Notes under the pieces: generated by a model
What the model was told of the DNA's origin: nothing
What the model saw: the letters and a program-made list of their open reading frames with translations, nothing else
Databases searched by the model: none
Shown here: positions 17,893 through 26,969 of the stretch, one piece after another
Numbering within the stretch: position 1 is the stretch's first letter
Layout: each line of letters begins with the position of its first letter
NCBI GenBank assembly: GCA_963780635.1
Contig: CAWACW010000016.1
Span: forward strand, 372,001 to 436,000
Direction: 5' to 3'
Origin: DATEPR01 sp963780635
Lineage (GTDB): Bacteria > Actinomycetota > Actinomycetes > Mycobacteriales > Pseudonocardiaceae
Length of the DNA stretch: 64,000 nucleotides
Program-made: the position numbers and the translations under genes

Positions 17893-18825
17893 TCAGCGCA
17901 GCGCTCCGGCGGGCCGGGTCTCCCAAACCGTCCATAGTGGACGGTAGCCTTGCCGGGGCCAGAACACGGACGACAACGGGTTGGGCGGGTTGTAGTACAG
18001 GTACGTACCGATCGCGCCCGCCCGGTGCAGTTCCCCATGTGCCCGGTCCATCATCGCCCGGCCGACCCCGGTCCCTCTAGCGCCCGGTAGTACTGACACC
18101 GTATTCACGTAACCCCACCGGCCCGGCGGCACCGGAAACCGCCGGCGCGCGGTCGGATCGGTGTCGGTCAGCCAGCACTCGGCCAGCCCGATGGCCACGC
18201 CGTCCCGTTCGGCCAGCCACACCTGGTCACCCCGGCCGATCCGGTAGTTCAGCGCGGCACGCTTGAGCTGGGTCGCGTCCGGCCGCAGGATCGTGCCGCC
18301 CACCAGCGACGAGTAGCTCAGCTCGGCCAGCGCGAGCGGCAGCGCGACGTCCAGGTCCCTCGGCAGGGCACGGCGGACGACCAGTCCCGGCGGGACGGCG
18401 TTCGGCGGCATGGTGGCTGTGCCTCGGACCGCGAGCACGGACAGCGGCTGGAAGCCGTGGACCAGCAGCATGCCGCTGCCCTCGGTGTCGCGGCTGGGCC
18501 ACGTGACCACGCACGAGGAGTCGGCATCCGGGACACCGTGGGCGTCCATCAGCTGCCGCCACGCCCGCAGCAGCGCGTCGATACCGGGGCCGGGCAGGTC
18601 ACCGACCAGCGGAAACAGCTCCCACGTGTCGGAGGCGGACCACAGGCTCGTCGGTGCGCCCGGCCCGTGCACCGTGCGGCACAGCACGCCTGCCACCCGC
18701 TGCCCGCTGGGCAGCGCCGCGGTGAGCACCTCACCGGCCGGATCGGGAGCCGCGGGCGGCAGCAACGGATCCAACCCGGCGAACCGGGCAGCCTGCGCCT
18801 CCCGCAGCGTCCGCGAGCTGGTCAA
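17893..18825 (-). CDS. GNAT-family N-acetyltransferase
   Basis: About 310 residues. The C-terminal half is a GNAT domain: VNTVSVLPGARGTGVGRAMMDRA is the acetyl-CoA-binding strand and R/Q-x-x-G-x-G/A loop, and YYNPPNPLSSVFWPRQGYRPLW is the final motif. The N-terminal half (about 1-150) is a separate, less conserved domain, so the protein may have two GNAT-like repeats. The only usable start is TTG 18825, preceded by GAGG; further upstream in frame there is a stop. The acceptor substrate is unknown. Confidence 0.82.
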   Translation of the reverse strand: MTSSRTLREAQAARFAGLDPLLPPAAPDPAGEVLTAALPSGQRVAGVLCRTVHGPGAPTSLWSASDTWELFPLVGDLPGPGIDALLRAWRQLMDAHGVPDADSSCVVTWPSRDTEGSGMLLVHGFQPLSVLAVRGTATMPPNAVPPGLVVRRALPRDLDVALPLALAELSYSSLVGGTILRPDATQLKRAALNYRIGRGDQVWLAERDGVAIGLAECWLTDTDPTARRRFPVPPGRWGYVNTVSVLPGARGTGVGRAMMDRAHGELHRAGAIGTYLYYNPPNPLSSVFWPRQGYRPLWTVWETRPAGALR

Positions 18826-18833
18826 CCCCTACC

Positions 18834-19733
18834 TCACCTTCGCGTGCAGCAGAAGATCGCCGTGCCGGGGAACAGGCGCCCGCGCAACGGACTCCACTGT
18901 CCCCACTCCTTGTCGTGGCCCTCCGGCCACTCCGGCTCGACGAGGTCCGTCAGCTCCATGCCCGCCTCGCGGATCTGCCGGACGTAGTCACCGAGCGTCC
19001 GATGGTGTTCGACATACGTGGCCGTGCCGTTTTCGTCCACTTCGAGGTACGGCGTCCTGTCGAAGTAGGACTGCATCACGGTCAGCCCGCCGGGACCGGG
19101 GTCATCCGGGAAAATCCACCGCATCGGGTGGGTGACCGCGAACACCCACCTGCCACCCGGCCGCACCACCCTGGCCACCTCGCGCAGCACCGCACCCGAG
19201 TCGGCGACGAAGGGCACCGCCCCGAACGCCGAGCACGCGAGGTCGAAACTGCCGTCCGCGAACGGCAACTGGTCCGCGCTGGCCTGCACGAGCGGCACGT
19301 CGATGCCGGTGGCCGCGTTGTCCGCGACCGCGTGCCGCAGCATCCCCGCGGACAGGTCCAGCCCCACAGGACGGGCGCCCTGGGCGACCAGCCAGCGCGC
19401 GCACGGCGCCGACCCGCAGCCCACCTCCAGCACGGCGGCCCCGCGCACGTCACCGAGCAGTCGCGCGTCGGCCTCGCGCAGACCCTCCGGGCACCACACG
19501 AAATCGGCCGCGCCGAGGAAGTCACCGTGCTCGGCCTGATAGTCGTCGGCGTCCGCGTCCCACCACGCTCTGCTGGCCGCCCGTGACTCCGCCGGGCCCG
19601 CCGCGCGCTTGGCGATACCGACGGTGCCCAGTGCGAGTTCCGCGCTCACATGGTGTGGTGGCGGTGCCGGATGCGATTTCGGTTGCGATTCGATTTCGGT
19701 TGTCGCAGCCGCCGGGTCGTCCGGCTGGGTCAC
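18834..19733 (-). CDS. Class I SAM-dependent methyltransferase
   Basis: A 299-residue Rossmann-type methyltransferase. After a low-complexity Pro/Ala N-terminus, motif I reads VLEVGCGSAPCARWL, motif II GLDLSAGML, and motif IV DLACSAFGAVPFV with DQLPFADGSFD before it; VVRPGGRWVFAVTHPMRW follows. AGGAG lies 6 nt upstream of GTG 19733. This gene divergent from rpsA is a conserved actinobacterial neighbour; the methyl acceptor is unknown. Confidence 0.85.
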   Translation of the reverse strand: MTQPDDPAAATTEIESQPKSHPAPPPHHVSAELALGTVGIAKRAAGPAESRAASRAWWDADADDYQAEHGDFLGAADFVWCPEGLREADARLLGDVRGAAVLEVGCGSAPCARWLVAQGARPVGLDLSAGMLRHAVADNAATGIDVPLVQASADQLPFADGSFDLACSAFGAVPFVADSGAVLREVARVVRPGGRWVFAVTHPMRWIFPDDPGPGGLTVMQSYFDRTPYLEVDENGTATYVEHHRTLGDYVRQIREAGMELTDLVEPEWPEGHDKEWGQWSPLRGRLFPGTAIFCCTRR

Positions 19734-20034
19734 GGATGGCTCCTGACGTCGCGCTCCAGTTGGTCGGGATGGCCGCCGATCATGCCTGGCCAGCCGAATC
19801 GTCCCTCGTCAGAGCGTGGAATTTGCGGTATCGGGTCGAACCCGCGTACGATACCGCCCGCGCAGTGGGTCTACTGCCTGCGGTCCCGCGCGTCGGGAAT
19901 CGGGCCGCCTCCGTCGTTGTTGTGACAAGGTGACATCGGCGTCTTCGCCCGGCCGTACCGTGGCCCGATCCATCGGCGCTGCACGCGTAGACGCCCACCC
20001 CACAACACCAATCCGTACCGGAGCAACCCACCTA
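19734..20034. other. Divergent intergenic region before rpsA, with a dyad
   Basis: About 300 bases with no gene. GCGGTATCG (19825-19833) and CGATACCGC (19849-19857) form a perfect 9-bp inverted repeat around a GGGT/ACCC inner pair. If transcribed with rpsA it would be a structured leader. A GGAG lies about 14 nt before the rpsA ATG. Confidence 0.5.
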
Positions 20035-21525
20035 ATGTCCACCGACACCACCACTGTCCCGGCTGCCAAGGCCCCGACGCAGCAAGTCGCGATCAATGAC
20101 ATCGGGTCGGCCGAGGACTTCCTCGCCGCCGTCGACAAGACCATCAAGTACTTCAACGATGGCGACATCGTCGAGGGCACCATCGTCAAGGTCGACCGTG
20201 ACGAGGTGCTGCTCGACATCGGCTACAAGACCGAGGGTGTGATCCCCTCGCGTGAACTGTCGATCAAGCACGATGTCGACCCGTCCGAGGTGGTCAGCGT
20301 CGGTGACGAGGTCGAGGCCCTCGTTCTCCAGAAGGAGGACAAGGAAGGCCGCCTGATCCTCTCCAAGAAGCGCGCCCAGTACGAACGCGCGTGGGGCACC
20401 ATCGAAGCCCTCAAGGAGAAGGACGAGCCGGTCAAGGGCACCGTCATCGAGGTGGTCAAGGGTGGCTTGATCCTGGACATCGGCCTGCGCGGCTTCCTGC
20501 CCGCGTCGCTGGTCGAGATGCGCCGGGTCCGCGACCTGCAGCCCTACGTCGGGCGTGAGCTCGAAGCCAAGATCATCGAGCTGGACAAGAACCGCAACAA
20601 CGTGGTCCTGTCCCGCCGTGCCTGGCTGGAGCAGACGCAGTCCGAGGTCCGCAGCGAGTTCCTCAACCAGCTGCAGAAGGGCCAGGTCCGCAAGGGCGTC
20701 GTGTCCTCCATCGTCAACTTCGGCGCGTTCGTCGACCTCGGCGGTGTGGACGGCCTGGTGCACGTCTCCGAGCTCTCCTGGAAGCACATCGACCACCCGA
20801 ACGAGGTTGTCGAGGTCGGCCAGGAGGTCACGGTCGAGGTCCTGGACGTCGACATGGAGCGCGAGCGGGTCTCGCTGTCGCTCAAGGCGACGCAGGAAGA
20901 CCCGTGGCGGCAGTTCGCCCGCACCCACGCGATCGGCCAGATCGTGCCGGGCAAGGTCACCAAGCTCGTTCCGTTCGGCGCGTTCGTCCGCGTCGACGAG
21001 GGCATCGAGGGCCTGGTGCACATCTCCGAGCTGGCCGAGCGCCACGTGGAGATCCCGGAGCAGGTCGTGCAGGTCAACGACGACGTCATGGTCAAGGTCA
21101 TCGACATCGACCTGGACCGTCGCCGGATCTCGCTGTCGCTCAAGCAGGCCAACGAGGGCTTCACGCCGGACACCGAGTTCGACCCGACCCAGTACGGCAT
21201 GGCCGCCGAGTACGACGCCGAGGGCAACTACATCTACCCCGAAGGCTTCGACCCGGAGACCCAGGACTGGCAAGAGGGTTACGACAAGCAGCGCGAGGAG
21301 TGGGAGCGCCAGTACGCCGAGGCGCACACCCGCTACGAGCAGCACATGAAGCAGATCGTCAAGGCAGCGGCCGCCGACGCGGAGGCCAGCAACGCCGAGC
21401 CGGCCAGCACCGGTGGCAGCTACTCGTCCTCCGACGAGAGCGCCACGCCTGCCCAGAGTGGCGGCACGCTGGCCAGTGACGAGCAGCTCGCGGCGCTGCG
21501 GGAGCGGCTGTCCGGCGGCGTGTGA
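20035..21525 (+). CDS. rpsA: 30S ribosomal protein S1
   Basis: A 496-residue S1 protein with four OB-fold S1 repeats (about 43-113, 130-195, 216-284, 301-370) and an acidic, Ser/Gly-rich tail (from about 400). Repeat hallmarks are visible, e.g. GDIVEGTIVKVDRDEVLLDIG, GVVSSIVNFGAFVDLGGVDG and GKVTKLVPFGAFVRVDEGIEG. It recruits mRNA to the ribosome. Four repeats is the usual actinobacterial number. The ATG at 20035 is chosen over the longer open frame because homology begins there. Confidence 0.97.
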   Translation: MSTDTTTVPAAKAPTQQVAINDIGSAEDFLAAVDKTIKYFNDGDIVEGTIVKVDRDEVLLDIGYKTEGVIPSRELSIKHDVDPSEVVSVGDEVEALVLQKEDKEGRLILSKKRAQYERAWGTIEALKEKDEPVKGTVIEVVKGGLILDIGLRGFLPASLVEMRRVRDLQPYVGRELEAKIIELDKNRNNVVLSRRAWLEQTQSEVRSEFLNQLQKGQVRKGVVSSIVNFGAFVDLGGVDGLVHVSELSWKHIDHPNEVVEVGQEVTVEVLDVDMERERVSLSLKATQEDPWRQFARTHAIGQIVPGKVTKLVPFGAFVRVDEGIEGLVHISELAERHVEIPEQVVQVNDDVMVKVIDIDLDRRRISLSLKQANEGFTPDTEFDPTQYGMAAEYDAEGNYIYPEGFDPETQDWQEGYDKQREEWERQYAEAHTRYEQHMKQIVKAAAADAEASNAEPASTGGSYSSSDESATPAQSGGTLASDEQLAALRERLSGGV

Positions 21526-21546
21526 GCCGGTAGCACCGATCGTTCA

Positions 21547-21584
21547 CCCGAGGGCCCCGCGCCGACCGGCGCGGGGCCCTCGGG
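21547..21584 (+). terminator. Strong stem-loop terminator after rpsA
   Basis: A perfect 16-bp GC-rich stem (21547-21562 with 21569-21584) with a 6-nt loop, 22 bases after the rpsA stop. There is no T-tract, as is common in high-GC actinobacteria. Confidence 0.85.
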
Positions 21585-21607
21585 CGTCTGCTGACAGAAT
21601 TCGGATC

Positions 21608-22798
21608 ATGCTGCGCGTGGGACTCACCGGCGGAATCGGCTCGGGCAAGTCGACCGTGGCAGGCAGGCTCGCCGAACACGGGGCCACCTTGATCGACGCG
21701 GACCGGCTCGCCCGCGAGGTCGTCGCACCGGGCACCAGCGGGCTGGCCGAGATCGCGGCCGAGTTCGGCAGTGGTGTGCTCACCGAGGACGGCGAGCTGG
21801 ACCGCGGGGCGCTGGCGGCGGTGGTGTTCAACGACGACGCGGCGCGCGGCAGGCTCAACTCGATCGTCCATCCCAGGGTCGCCCGGCGGACCGCCGAACT
21901 GATCGCGGCCGCACCCGACGACGCCGTCGTCGTGCACGACGTGCCGCTGCTGGTGGAGAACGGCATCGGGCCCGCGTACCACCTGGTGATCGTGGTGGAC
22001 GCGCCCGTCGAGCAGCGCGTCCGGCGGCTCGTCGCGCAGCGGGGGATGGCCGAGCGGGACGTGCGCGCGAGGATCGCGGCCCAGGCCACCGAGGAAGCCC
22101 GGCGAGCGGCGGCGGACGTGTGGCTGGACAACTCGGGCACGCCGGACGAAGTACTGGCCGCGGTGGACGCGCTGTGGGCCGACCGGTTGGTGCCCTACGA
22201 GGCGAACGTGCGGCTGCATCGTGGCCCGGTCCGGGGCGGCCCACACCTGGTGCCCTACGACCCCACGTGGCCCGTGCAGGCCGAGCGGGTGCTGGCCCGG
22301 CTGCGGCTCGCGGCCGGCGACAAGGCGCTGCGGGTGGACCACATCGGGTCCACGTCGGTGCCCGGGATCGCCGCCAAGAACGTGATCGACGTCCAGGTGT
22401 CCGTCGCGAGCCTGGCCGACGCCGACGAGCTGCGCGAACCGCTGGCCAGGGCCGGTTTCCCTGCCGATCCGGAGCGCACCCAGGACAACCCGTACCCGCC
22501 CTGCCCGGATCCGCAGCGGTGGCGCAAGCGGATGGCCGTCTCGGCAGATCCGGGCCGGTGGGTCAACGTGCACCTACGCGAACACGGTGGTCCGGGCTGG
22601 CGGGCGGCGTTGCTGTTCCGGGACTGGCTGCGCGCGGAACCGGAGTGGCTGGCCGACTACCAGGCACTCAAGGAGCGGACGGCGGCCGAGTACGCGTCGC
22701 GAAGCACCTACGAGTACGGCGAGGCGAAGACGCCGTGGTTCCGGACGGCGTACGTCGAGATGGAGCGGTGGGCGGAGCGGACCGGCTGGCAGCCCTAG
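21608..22798 (+). CDS. coaE: Dephospho-CoA kinase with C-terminal GrpB-like (UPF0157) domain
   Basis: A 396-residue fusion. Residues 1-200 are dephospho-CoA kinase, the last step of CoA synthesis: Walker A GGIGSGKST near residues 8-16, DADRLAREVV, HPRV and VHDVPLLVENG. From about residue 210 a GrpB/UPF0157 nucleotidyltransferase-fold domain follows (LVPYDPTWPVQAERVL, VDHIGSTSVPGIAAKNVIDV). This fusion is known from mycobacteria and other actinobacteria; the role of the second domain is unclear. CAGAAT seven bases upstream of the ATG suggests a leaderless promoter after the rpsA terminator. Confidence 0.93.
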   Translation: MLRVGLTGGIGSGKSTVAGRLAEHGATLIDADRLAREVVAPGTSGLAEIAAEFGSGVLTEDGELDRGALAAVVFNDDAARGRLNSIVHPRVARRTAELIAAAPDDAVVVHDVPLLVENGIGPAYHLVIVVDAPVEQRVRRLVAQRGMAERDVRARIAAQATEEARRAAADVWLDNSGTPDEVLAAVDALWADRLVPYEANVRLHRGPVRGGPHLVPYDPTWPVQAERVLARLRLAAGDKALRVDHIGSTSVPGIAAKNVIDVQVSVASLADADELREPLARAGFPADPERTQDNPYPPCPDPQRWRKRMAVSADPGRWVNVHLREHGGPGWRAALLFRDWLRAEPEWLADYQALKERTAAEYASRSTYEYGEAKTPWFRTAYVEMERWAERTGWQP

Positions 22799-23011
22799 AG
22801 ATGTAGTGACCTGGGACGTTGTTGACAGTCACACGGCCAGCCGGCTTGATGGCGTCGGACCATGAGTTGGCGGGCGTAGTGGTGGTACGGGCGTTACTGT
22901 GGGCCACGAGGACCTCCGGTGGGTCGTGGTTGCGTCGCAACAATCACTCCGCCTGGAGGTCCTCGTCTGTTCACGCCGATACGCCGTCGACAACCTCCTG
23001 GGTTACTACGC
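22799..23011 (+). mobile_element. Possible insertion-sequence end remnant
   Basis: The 213 bases contain no gene but hold an exact 12-bp inverted repeat (ACGAGGACCTCC 22906-22917; GGAGGTCCTCGT 22955-22966) enclosing a smaller GTTGC/GCAAC dyad. GGAGG and a broken start-like region follow. It reminds me of the leader of IS481-type transposase genes, whose coding part would have been lost after about 22995. This is pattern memory only. Confidence 0.35.
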
Positions 23012-23530
23012 CTACAGCGGCGGCCAGGGCGTCACGATGCCGTGGTAGGTCAGCCAGCGCACCATGTCGTGGTTGCACCGGCTCAGCTCCTCCAGGGTGC
23101 GGTGCACGGTGCGCAGGGCCATGTCGGCGTCGTCGGGTCGCAGCACGTGACCGGAGACGGCGGCGGCGAACTCCTCGGCGCCCACGATGCGGGCCGTCGT
23201 CGAACCGGGTACGGACAGGCCGAGCAGCAGGTCGGTGGTCCGCCACGAGCGGGTGTCGCGCTGGACGCGGACGGCGGTGAGTGTGGCGGGTCCGCCGCGG
23301 GCGTGCCGCGAGCGAGGACGCCGATGGGTCAGGCGTAGGCCGCAGTCCGGAATCAGCCAGGTGACCTCGCTGTCCACGAACGGGTCATCCGGCGTGGGGC
23401 ATTCCATCCGCAGTCCCCAGGACTCGACCTGGCAGAAGGCCAGCCGGACGCAGCTACCGGAGGAGTAGCTGCGCTCCGCGGTGAATGTGTCGACAATGTC
23501 CACCAACTGGGGCGTTATGGCGGTTCCCAC
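23012..23530 (-). CDS. DUF402-like protein, paralogue of the next gene
   Basis: A 172-residue soluble protein. It shares layout with the neighbouring DUF402 protein: an ESWGLRM.. start strand, SEVTWLIPDCGLRLTHRRPR, an Asp/Arg-rich central part, DLLLGL.VPG, and a C-terminal helix pair (RTVHRTLEELSRCNHDMVRWL). It is more diverged than its neighbour. DUF402 proteins form a beta-barrel and some hydrolyse nucleoside diphosphates, but the activity here is unknown. It lies on the minus strand 144 bases downstream of its paralogue. Confidence 0.65.
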   Translation of the reverse strand: MGTAITPQLVDIVDTFTAERSYSSGSCVRLAFCQVESWGLRMECPTPDDPFVDSEVTWLIPDCGLRLTHRRPRSRHARGGPATLTAVRVQRDTRSWRTTDLLLGLSVPGSTTARIVGAEEFAAAVSGHVLRPDDADMALRTVHRTLEELSRCNHDMVRWLTYHGIVTPWPPL

Positions 23531-23674
23531 CGGGCTGAGGGTAGCCGTGAGTGTGCACCTCGTGACGCCCGGGGTCGATTCGTTATGTGAAGATTACGTT
23601 GCGGGTTCATACCGACTTCACATCGAACCGCACCCCGACGAGTTTGCGCCCAGCGCATCGTCGCAGGTAGGCGG

Positions 23675-24253
23675 TCAGCGGCGTCGCCAGGTCAGCTCGA
23701 TGCCCAGCTCGGCGAGCCAATTGGCCAGATCGTAGTCGTGCGCCGCGAGTTGCTCGACCGTGTGATGTGTGGTTTCGATCGCCGCCTGCGCGGTCCGGGC
23801 GTCGATGTACCCCTGCGCGGTCGCGCCCAGCAGCTCGTCGGTGTCCAGCACATCCAGCCCGCGGCCGGTGCGCAACACGACATCGAGGTAGAGGTCGACC
23901 AGCTGCCAGGTCCGCTCGCCGGGCCGGATGAGTCCGATGTCGAGGTAGAAGTCCTGGTCACGATCGTGGCCGGGCCGGAAGTACCAGTCGGTGACCTGGA
24001 TGCCGAGATCGGGCAGCAGCCACGACTCGCGGTAGCTCAGCGACGGATGGTCGGGCACCTCGCGGGCCAGGTACAGGCCGAACGGCTCGACGCGGTACTC
24101 GTCGACCCGGCGCGGGTAGCCCTTGGGGTCGACGTTGGTCATGCCGGGCACGTCGAACGTTTCCAGCTTCGGCGGGTGCACGTCCACCACATCGGCCGAG
24201 TCGCCGCGGCGAGCCGCGGGCAGCAGGTGTGAGCTGACCGTCATGTGCGTCAT
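23675..24253 (-). CDS. DUF402 domain protein
   Basis: A 192-residue protein of the DUF402/FomD-like barrel family. The motif-rich core reads YRVEPFGLYLAREVPDHPS, SWLLPDLGIQVTDWYFRPGH, DFYLDIGLI and LVDLYLDVVLRTG; the C-terminal helices are THHTVEQLAAHDYDLANWL. Acidic residues of the DFYLDIG and DLYLD strands are those usually binding metal in the family. It is divergent from uvrB, a conserved arrangement in actinobacteria. Confidence 0.8.
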   Translation of the reverse strand: MTHMTVSSHLLPAARRGDSADVVDVHPPKLETFDVPGMTNVDPKGYPRRVDEYRVEPFGLYLAREVPDHPSLSYRESWLLPDLGIQVTDWYFRPGHDRDQDFYLDIGLIRPGERTWQLVDLYLDVVLRTGRGLDVLDTDELLGATAQGYIDARTAQAAIETTHHTVEQLAAHDYDLANWLAELGIELTWRRR

Positions 24254-24295
24254 CCTGCCTCCGTCGGGACGGCCGGTTCATCCCCAATATGAGCG

Positions 24296-24311
24296 TCACT
24301 CATACGAGTGA
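24296..24311. promoter_or_regulatory. 16-bp dyad between DUF402 gene and uvrB
   Basis: TCACTC-ATAC-GAGTGA is a perfect inverted repeat with a 4-nt spacer. It sits near the start of the minus-strand gene and about 90 bases upstream of uvrB, a good place for an operator. It does not match the actinobacterial SOS box I know. Confidence 0.35.
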
Positions 24312-24401
24312 TAATCGGCTCGCGGCTAGGTCAGCTTGAGCCCTCGGTGAACTGACTCTTGGCGCCTCGAAAGTGTCCGCCGTTCGGCCTACTCTCGAAA
24401 C

Positions 24402-26573
24402 GTGGCTTTCGCGACCGAACTCCCCGTCACCGCTCACTCCGAGTTCCGCCCCATCGGTGAGATTCCCCGTACCGATGGGCACTTCCGCATGGTCAGCGAC
24501 TACCAGCCCGCCGGTGACCAGCCGCAGGCCATCCAAGAGCTGACCAAGCGGATCGGCGCCGGTGAGAAGGACGTGGTACTGCTCGGCGCGACCGGTACCG
24601 GCAAGTCGGCCACCACCGCCTGGCTGATCGAGAAGGTCCAGCGGCCGACGCTGGTGATGGTGCCGAACAAGACGCTCGCGGCGCAGTTCGCCAACGAGCT
24701 GCGGGAGTTCTTCCCGGACAACGCGGTCGAGTACTTCGTCAGCTACTACGACTACTACCAGCCCGAGGCGTACGTCCCGCAGACCGACACCTACATCGAG
24801 AAGGACTCGTCGGTCAACGACGACGTCGAGCGGCTGCGCCACGCGGCCACGATGAGCCTGCTGTCCCGGCGCGACGTGATCGTGGTGTCGACGGTCTCGT
24901 CCATCTACGGCCTGGGCACGCCCCAGTCGTACCTGGACCGGTCCATCTCGGTGGAGGTCGGCCAGACGGTCGAGCGCGACCTGCTGCTGCGCGCCCTGGT
25001 CGACGTGCAGTACACGCGCAACGACCTGGCGTTCTCGCGTGGCACGTTCCGCGTCCGGGGTGACACGGTCGAGGTCATCCCGGCGTACGAGGAGCTGGCC
25101 GTCCGGATCGAGATGTTCGGCGACGACGTCGAACGGCTGTACTACCTGCACCCGCTGACCGGCGAGATCATCCGCGAGGTCCAGGAACTGCGGATCTTCC
25201 CCGCGACGCACTACGTAGCCGGCGCCGGCCGGATGGAGAAGGCGATCGGGGCCATCGAGGGCGAGCTGGAGGAGCGGCTGGGCACGCTGGAGCGGCAGGG
25301 CAAGCTGCTGGAGGCTCAGCGGCTGCGCATGCGCACCAGCTACGACGTCGAGATGATGCGGCAGGTCGGGTTCTGCTCCGGCATCGAGAACTATTCGCGG
25401 CACATCGACGGTCGTGCGGCCGGTTCCGCGCCCGCGACGCTGATCGACTATTTCCCCGAAGACTTCCTGATGGTCATCGACGAGTCACACAACACGGTGC
25501 CGCAGATCGGCGGCATGTACGAGGGCGACGCGTCCCGCAAGCGCACTCTCGTCGACCACGGGTTCCGGCTGCCCAGCGCGATGGACAACCGGCCGCTGAC
25601 GTGGGAGGAGTTCAGCGATCGCGTCGGCCAGACGATCTACCTGTCGGCCACGCCAGGGCCGTACGAGCTGGGACAGACCGGCGGCGAGTTCGTCGAGCAG
25701 GTGATCCGGCCGACCGGCCTGGTCGACCCGCAGATCGTGGTGAAGCCGACAGAGGGTCAGATCGACGATCTGGTGCACGAGATCCGCGAGCGGGCCGAAA
25801 AGGACGAGCGGGTCCTGGTCACCACGTTGACCAAGAAAATGGCCGAGGACCTGACCGACTACCTGCTGGAACTGGGCGTCCGAGTGCGATACCTGCACTC
25901 CGAGGTCGACACACTGCGCCGGGTCGAGTTGCTGCGGCAGCTGCGGCTCGGCGACTACGACGTGCTGGTCGGCATCAACCTGCTGCGAGAGGGCTTGGAC
26001 CTGCCGGAGGTCTCCCTGGTGTCCATTCTGGACGCTGACAAGGAGGGTTTCCTGCGCAGCGAGACCTCGTTGATCCAGACGATCGGCCGCGCCGCCCGTA
26101 ACGTGTCCGGCGAGGTACACATGTACGCCGACCGCGTGACCGCGTCGATGCGGCGAGCCATCGACGAAACGGATCGCAGGCGCGCCAAGCAGGTCGCGTA
26201 CAACGAGGAACGCGGCATCGACCCGCAGCCGCTGCGCAAGCGCATCGCCGACATCCTCGACCGTGTGTACGCCGAGGCAGACGACTCGGAGCGCGACTCG
26301 ACGGTCCCGGTGGGCGGCTCCGGCCGGAACACGTCCCGAGGCAAGCGGGCCACAGGCGAACCTGGCGGCGCGAAGAGCGCGGGAGTGATCGACGCGAGTC
26401 GCGACCCGAAGAAGATGCCGCGCGCCGAGCTGGCTGACCTGGTGAGCAGGTTGACCGAGCAGATGATGAACGCGGCGCGCGACCTGCAGTTCGAGCTGGC
26501 GGCCAGGTTGAGGGACGAGATCGCGGACCTGAAGAAGGAACTGCGGGGGATGGACGCGGCGGGCGTGAAGTAG
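24402..26573 (+). CDS. uvrB: Excinuclease ABC subunit B
   Basis: A 723-residue UvrB, the DNA-loading helicase-like subunit of nucleotide excision repair. Walker A GATGTGKS is at 62-69, the beta-hairpin region reads SYYDYYQPEAYVP, later motifs include DESHNTVPQIGGMY, TLTKKMAEDLTDYLLE and GINLLREGLDLPEVSLV, and the C-terminal UVR motif (ELAARLRDEIADLKKEL) binds UvrC. The linker before UVR is long and basic, making it a little longer than E. coli UvrB. GTG start with TACTCT (24390-24395) six bases upstream, so probably leaderless. Confidence 0.97.
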   Translation: MAFATELPVTAHSEFRPIGEIPRTDGHFRMVSDYQPAGDQPQAIQELTKRIGAGEKDVVLLGATGTGKSATTAWLIEKVQRPTLVMVPNKTLAAQFANELREFFPDNAVEYFVSYYDYYQPEAYVPQTDTYIEKDSSVNDDVERLRHAATMSLLSRRDVIVVSTVSSIYGLGTPQSYLDRSISVEVGQTVERDLLLRALVDVQYTRNDLAFSRGTFRVRGDTVEVIPAYEELAVRIEMFGDDVERLYYLHPLTGEIIREVQELRIFPATHYVAGAGRMEKAIGAIEGELEERLGTLERQGKLLEAQRLRMRTSYDVEMMRQVGFCSGIENYSRHIDGRAAGSAPATLIDYFPEDFLMVIDESHNTVPQIGGMYEGDASRKRTLVDHGFRLPSAMDNRPLTWEEFSDRVGQTIYLSATPGPYELGQTGGEFVEQVIRPTGLVDPQIVVKPTEGQIDDLVHEIRERAEKDERVLVTTLTKKMAEDLTDYLLELGVRVRYLHSEVDTLRRVELLRQLRLGDYDVLVGINLLREGLDLPEVSLVSILDADKEGFLRSETSLIQTIGRAARNVSGEVHMYADRVTASMRRAIDETDRRRAKQVAYNEERGIDPQPLRKRIADILDRVYAEADDSERDSTVPVGGSGRNTSRGKRATGEPGGAKSAGVIDASRDPKKMPRAELADLVSRLTEQMMNAARDLQFELAARLRDEIADLKKELRGMDAAGVK

Positions 26574-26918
26574 ATGAACACCGACGAGGTGATCGCCTAC
26601 AGCATGGCGAAGCCGGGTGCGGAGGAGACGTACCCGTGGGGCGACGGCGAGTTGGTGTGCAAGGTGGGCGGGAAGGCGTTCGCGTTCATCGGCATGGAGG
26701 CGGGAACGGTAGGCCTGAAATGCGGCCGCACGGCGGAGGTGGCGGGCGAGTGGCGCGAGCGCTATCCGGATGCGATCACGCAAAGCGCGTACATCGGCAG
26801 ATACGGCTGGAACAAGGTAGCGCTGGATGGCACTGTCCCGCCGGGAGAGCTGAAAGAGCTGCTGGACACGTCCTACGAGGACGTAGTAGCGCGCCTCCCC
26901 AAATCCAAACGTCCCTGA
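26574..26918 (+). CDS. MmcQ/YjbR family protein
   Basis: A 114-residue CyaY-like fold protein of the MmcQ/YjbR family. Signature stretches are KPGAEETYPWGDGELVCKVGGKAFAFI near the N-terminus, LKCGRT, and the terminal WNKVALDGTVPPGELKELLDTSYEDVV. Members are described as DNA-binding-like but have no firm role. Its ATG directly follows the uvrB stop with no gap, so it is co-translated with uvrB. Confidence 0.88.
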   Translation: MNTDEVIAYSMAKPGAEETYPWGDGELVCKVGGKAFAFIGMEAGTVGLKCGRTAEVAGEWRERYPDAITQSAYIGRYGWNKVALDGTVPPGELKELLDTSYEDVVARLPKSKRP

Positions 26919-26969
26919 CGGCCTGATCACCACCCAACCCACCCAACGCCGAAACGCTGACCCCTGGCA

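Noticed and set aside
24254..24401. SOS (LexA) box before uvrB, and also before uvrA
   Set aside because: No CGAAC-N4-GTTCG-like site in either region; the 16-bp dyad at 24296 has other arms.
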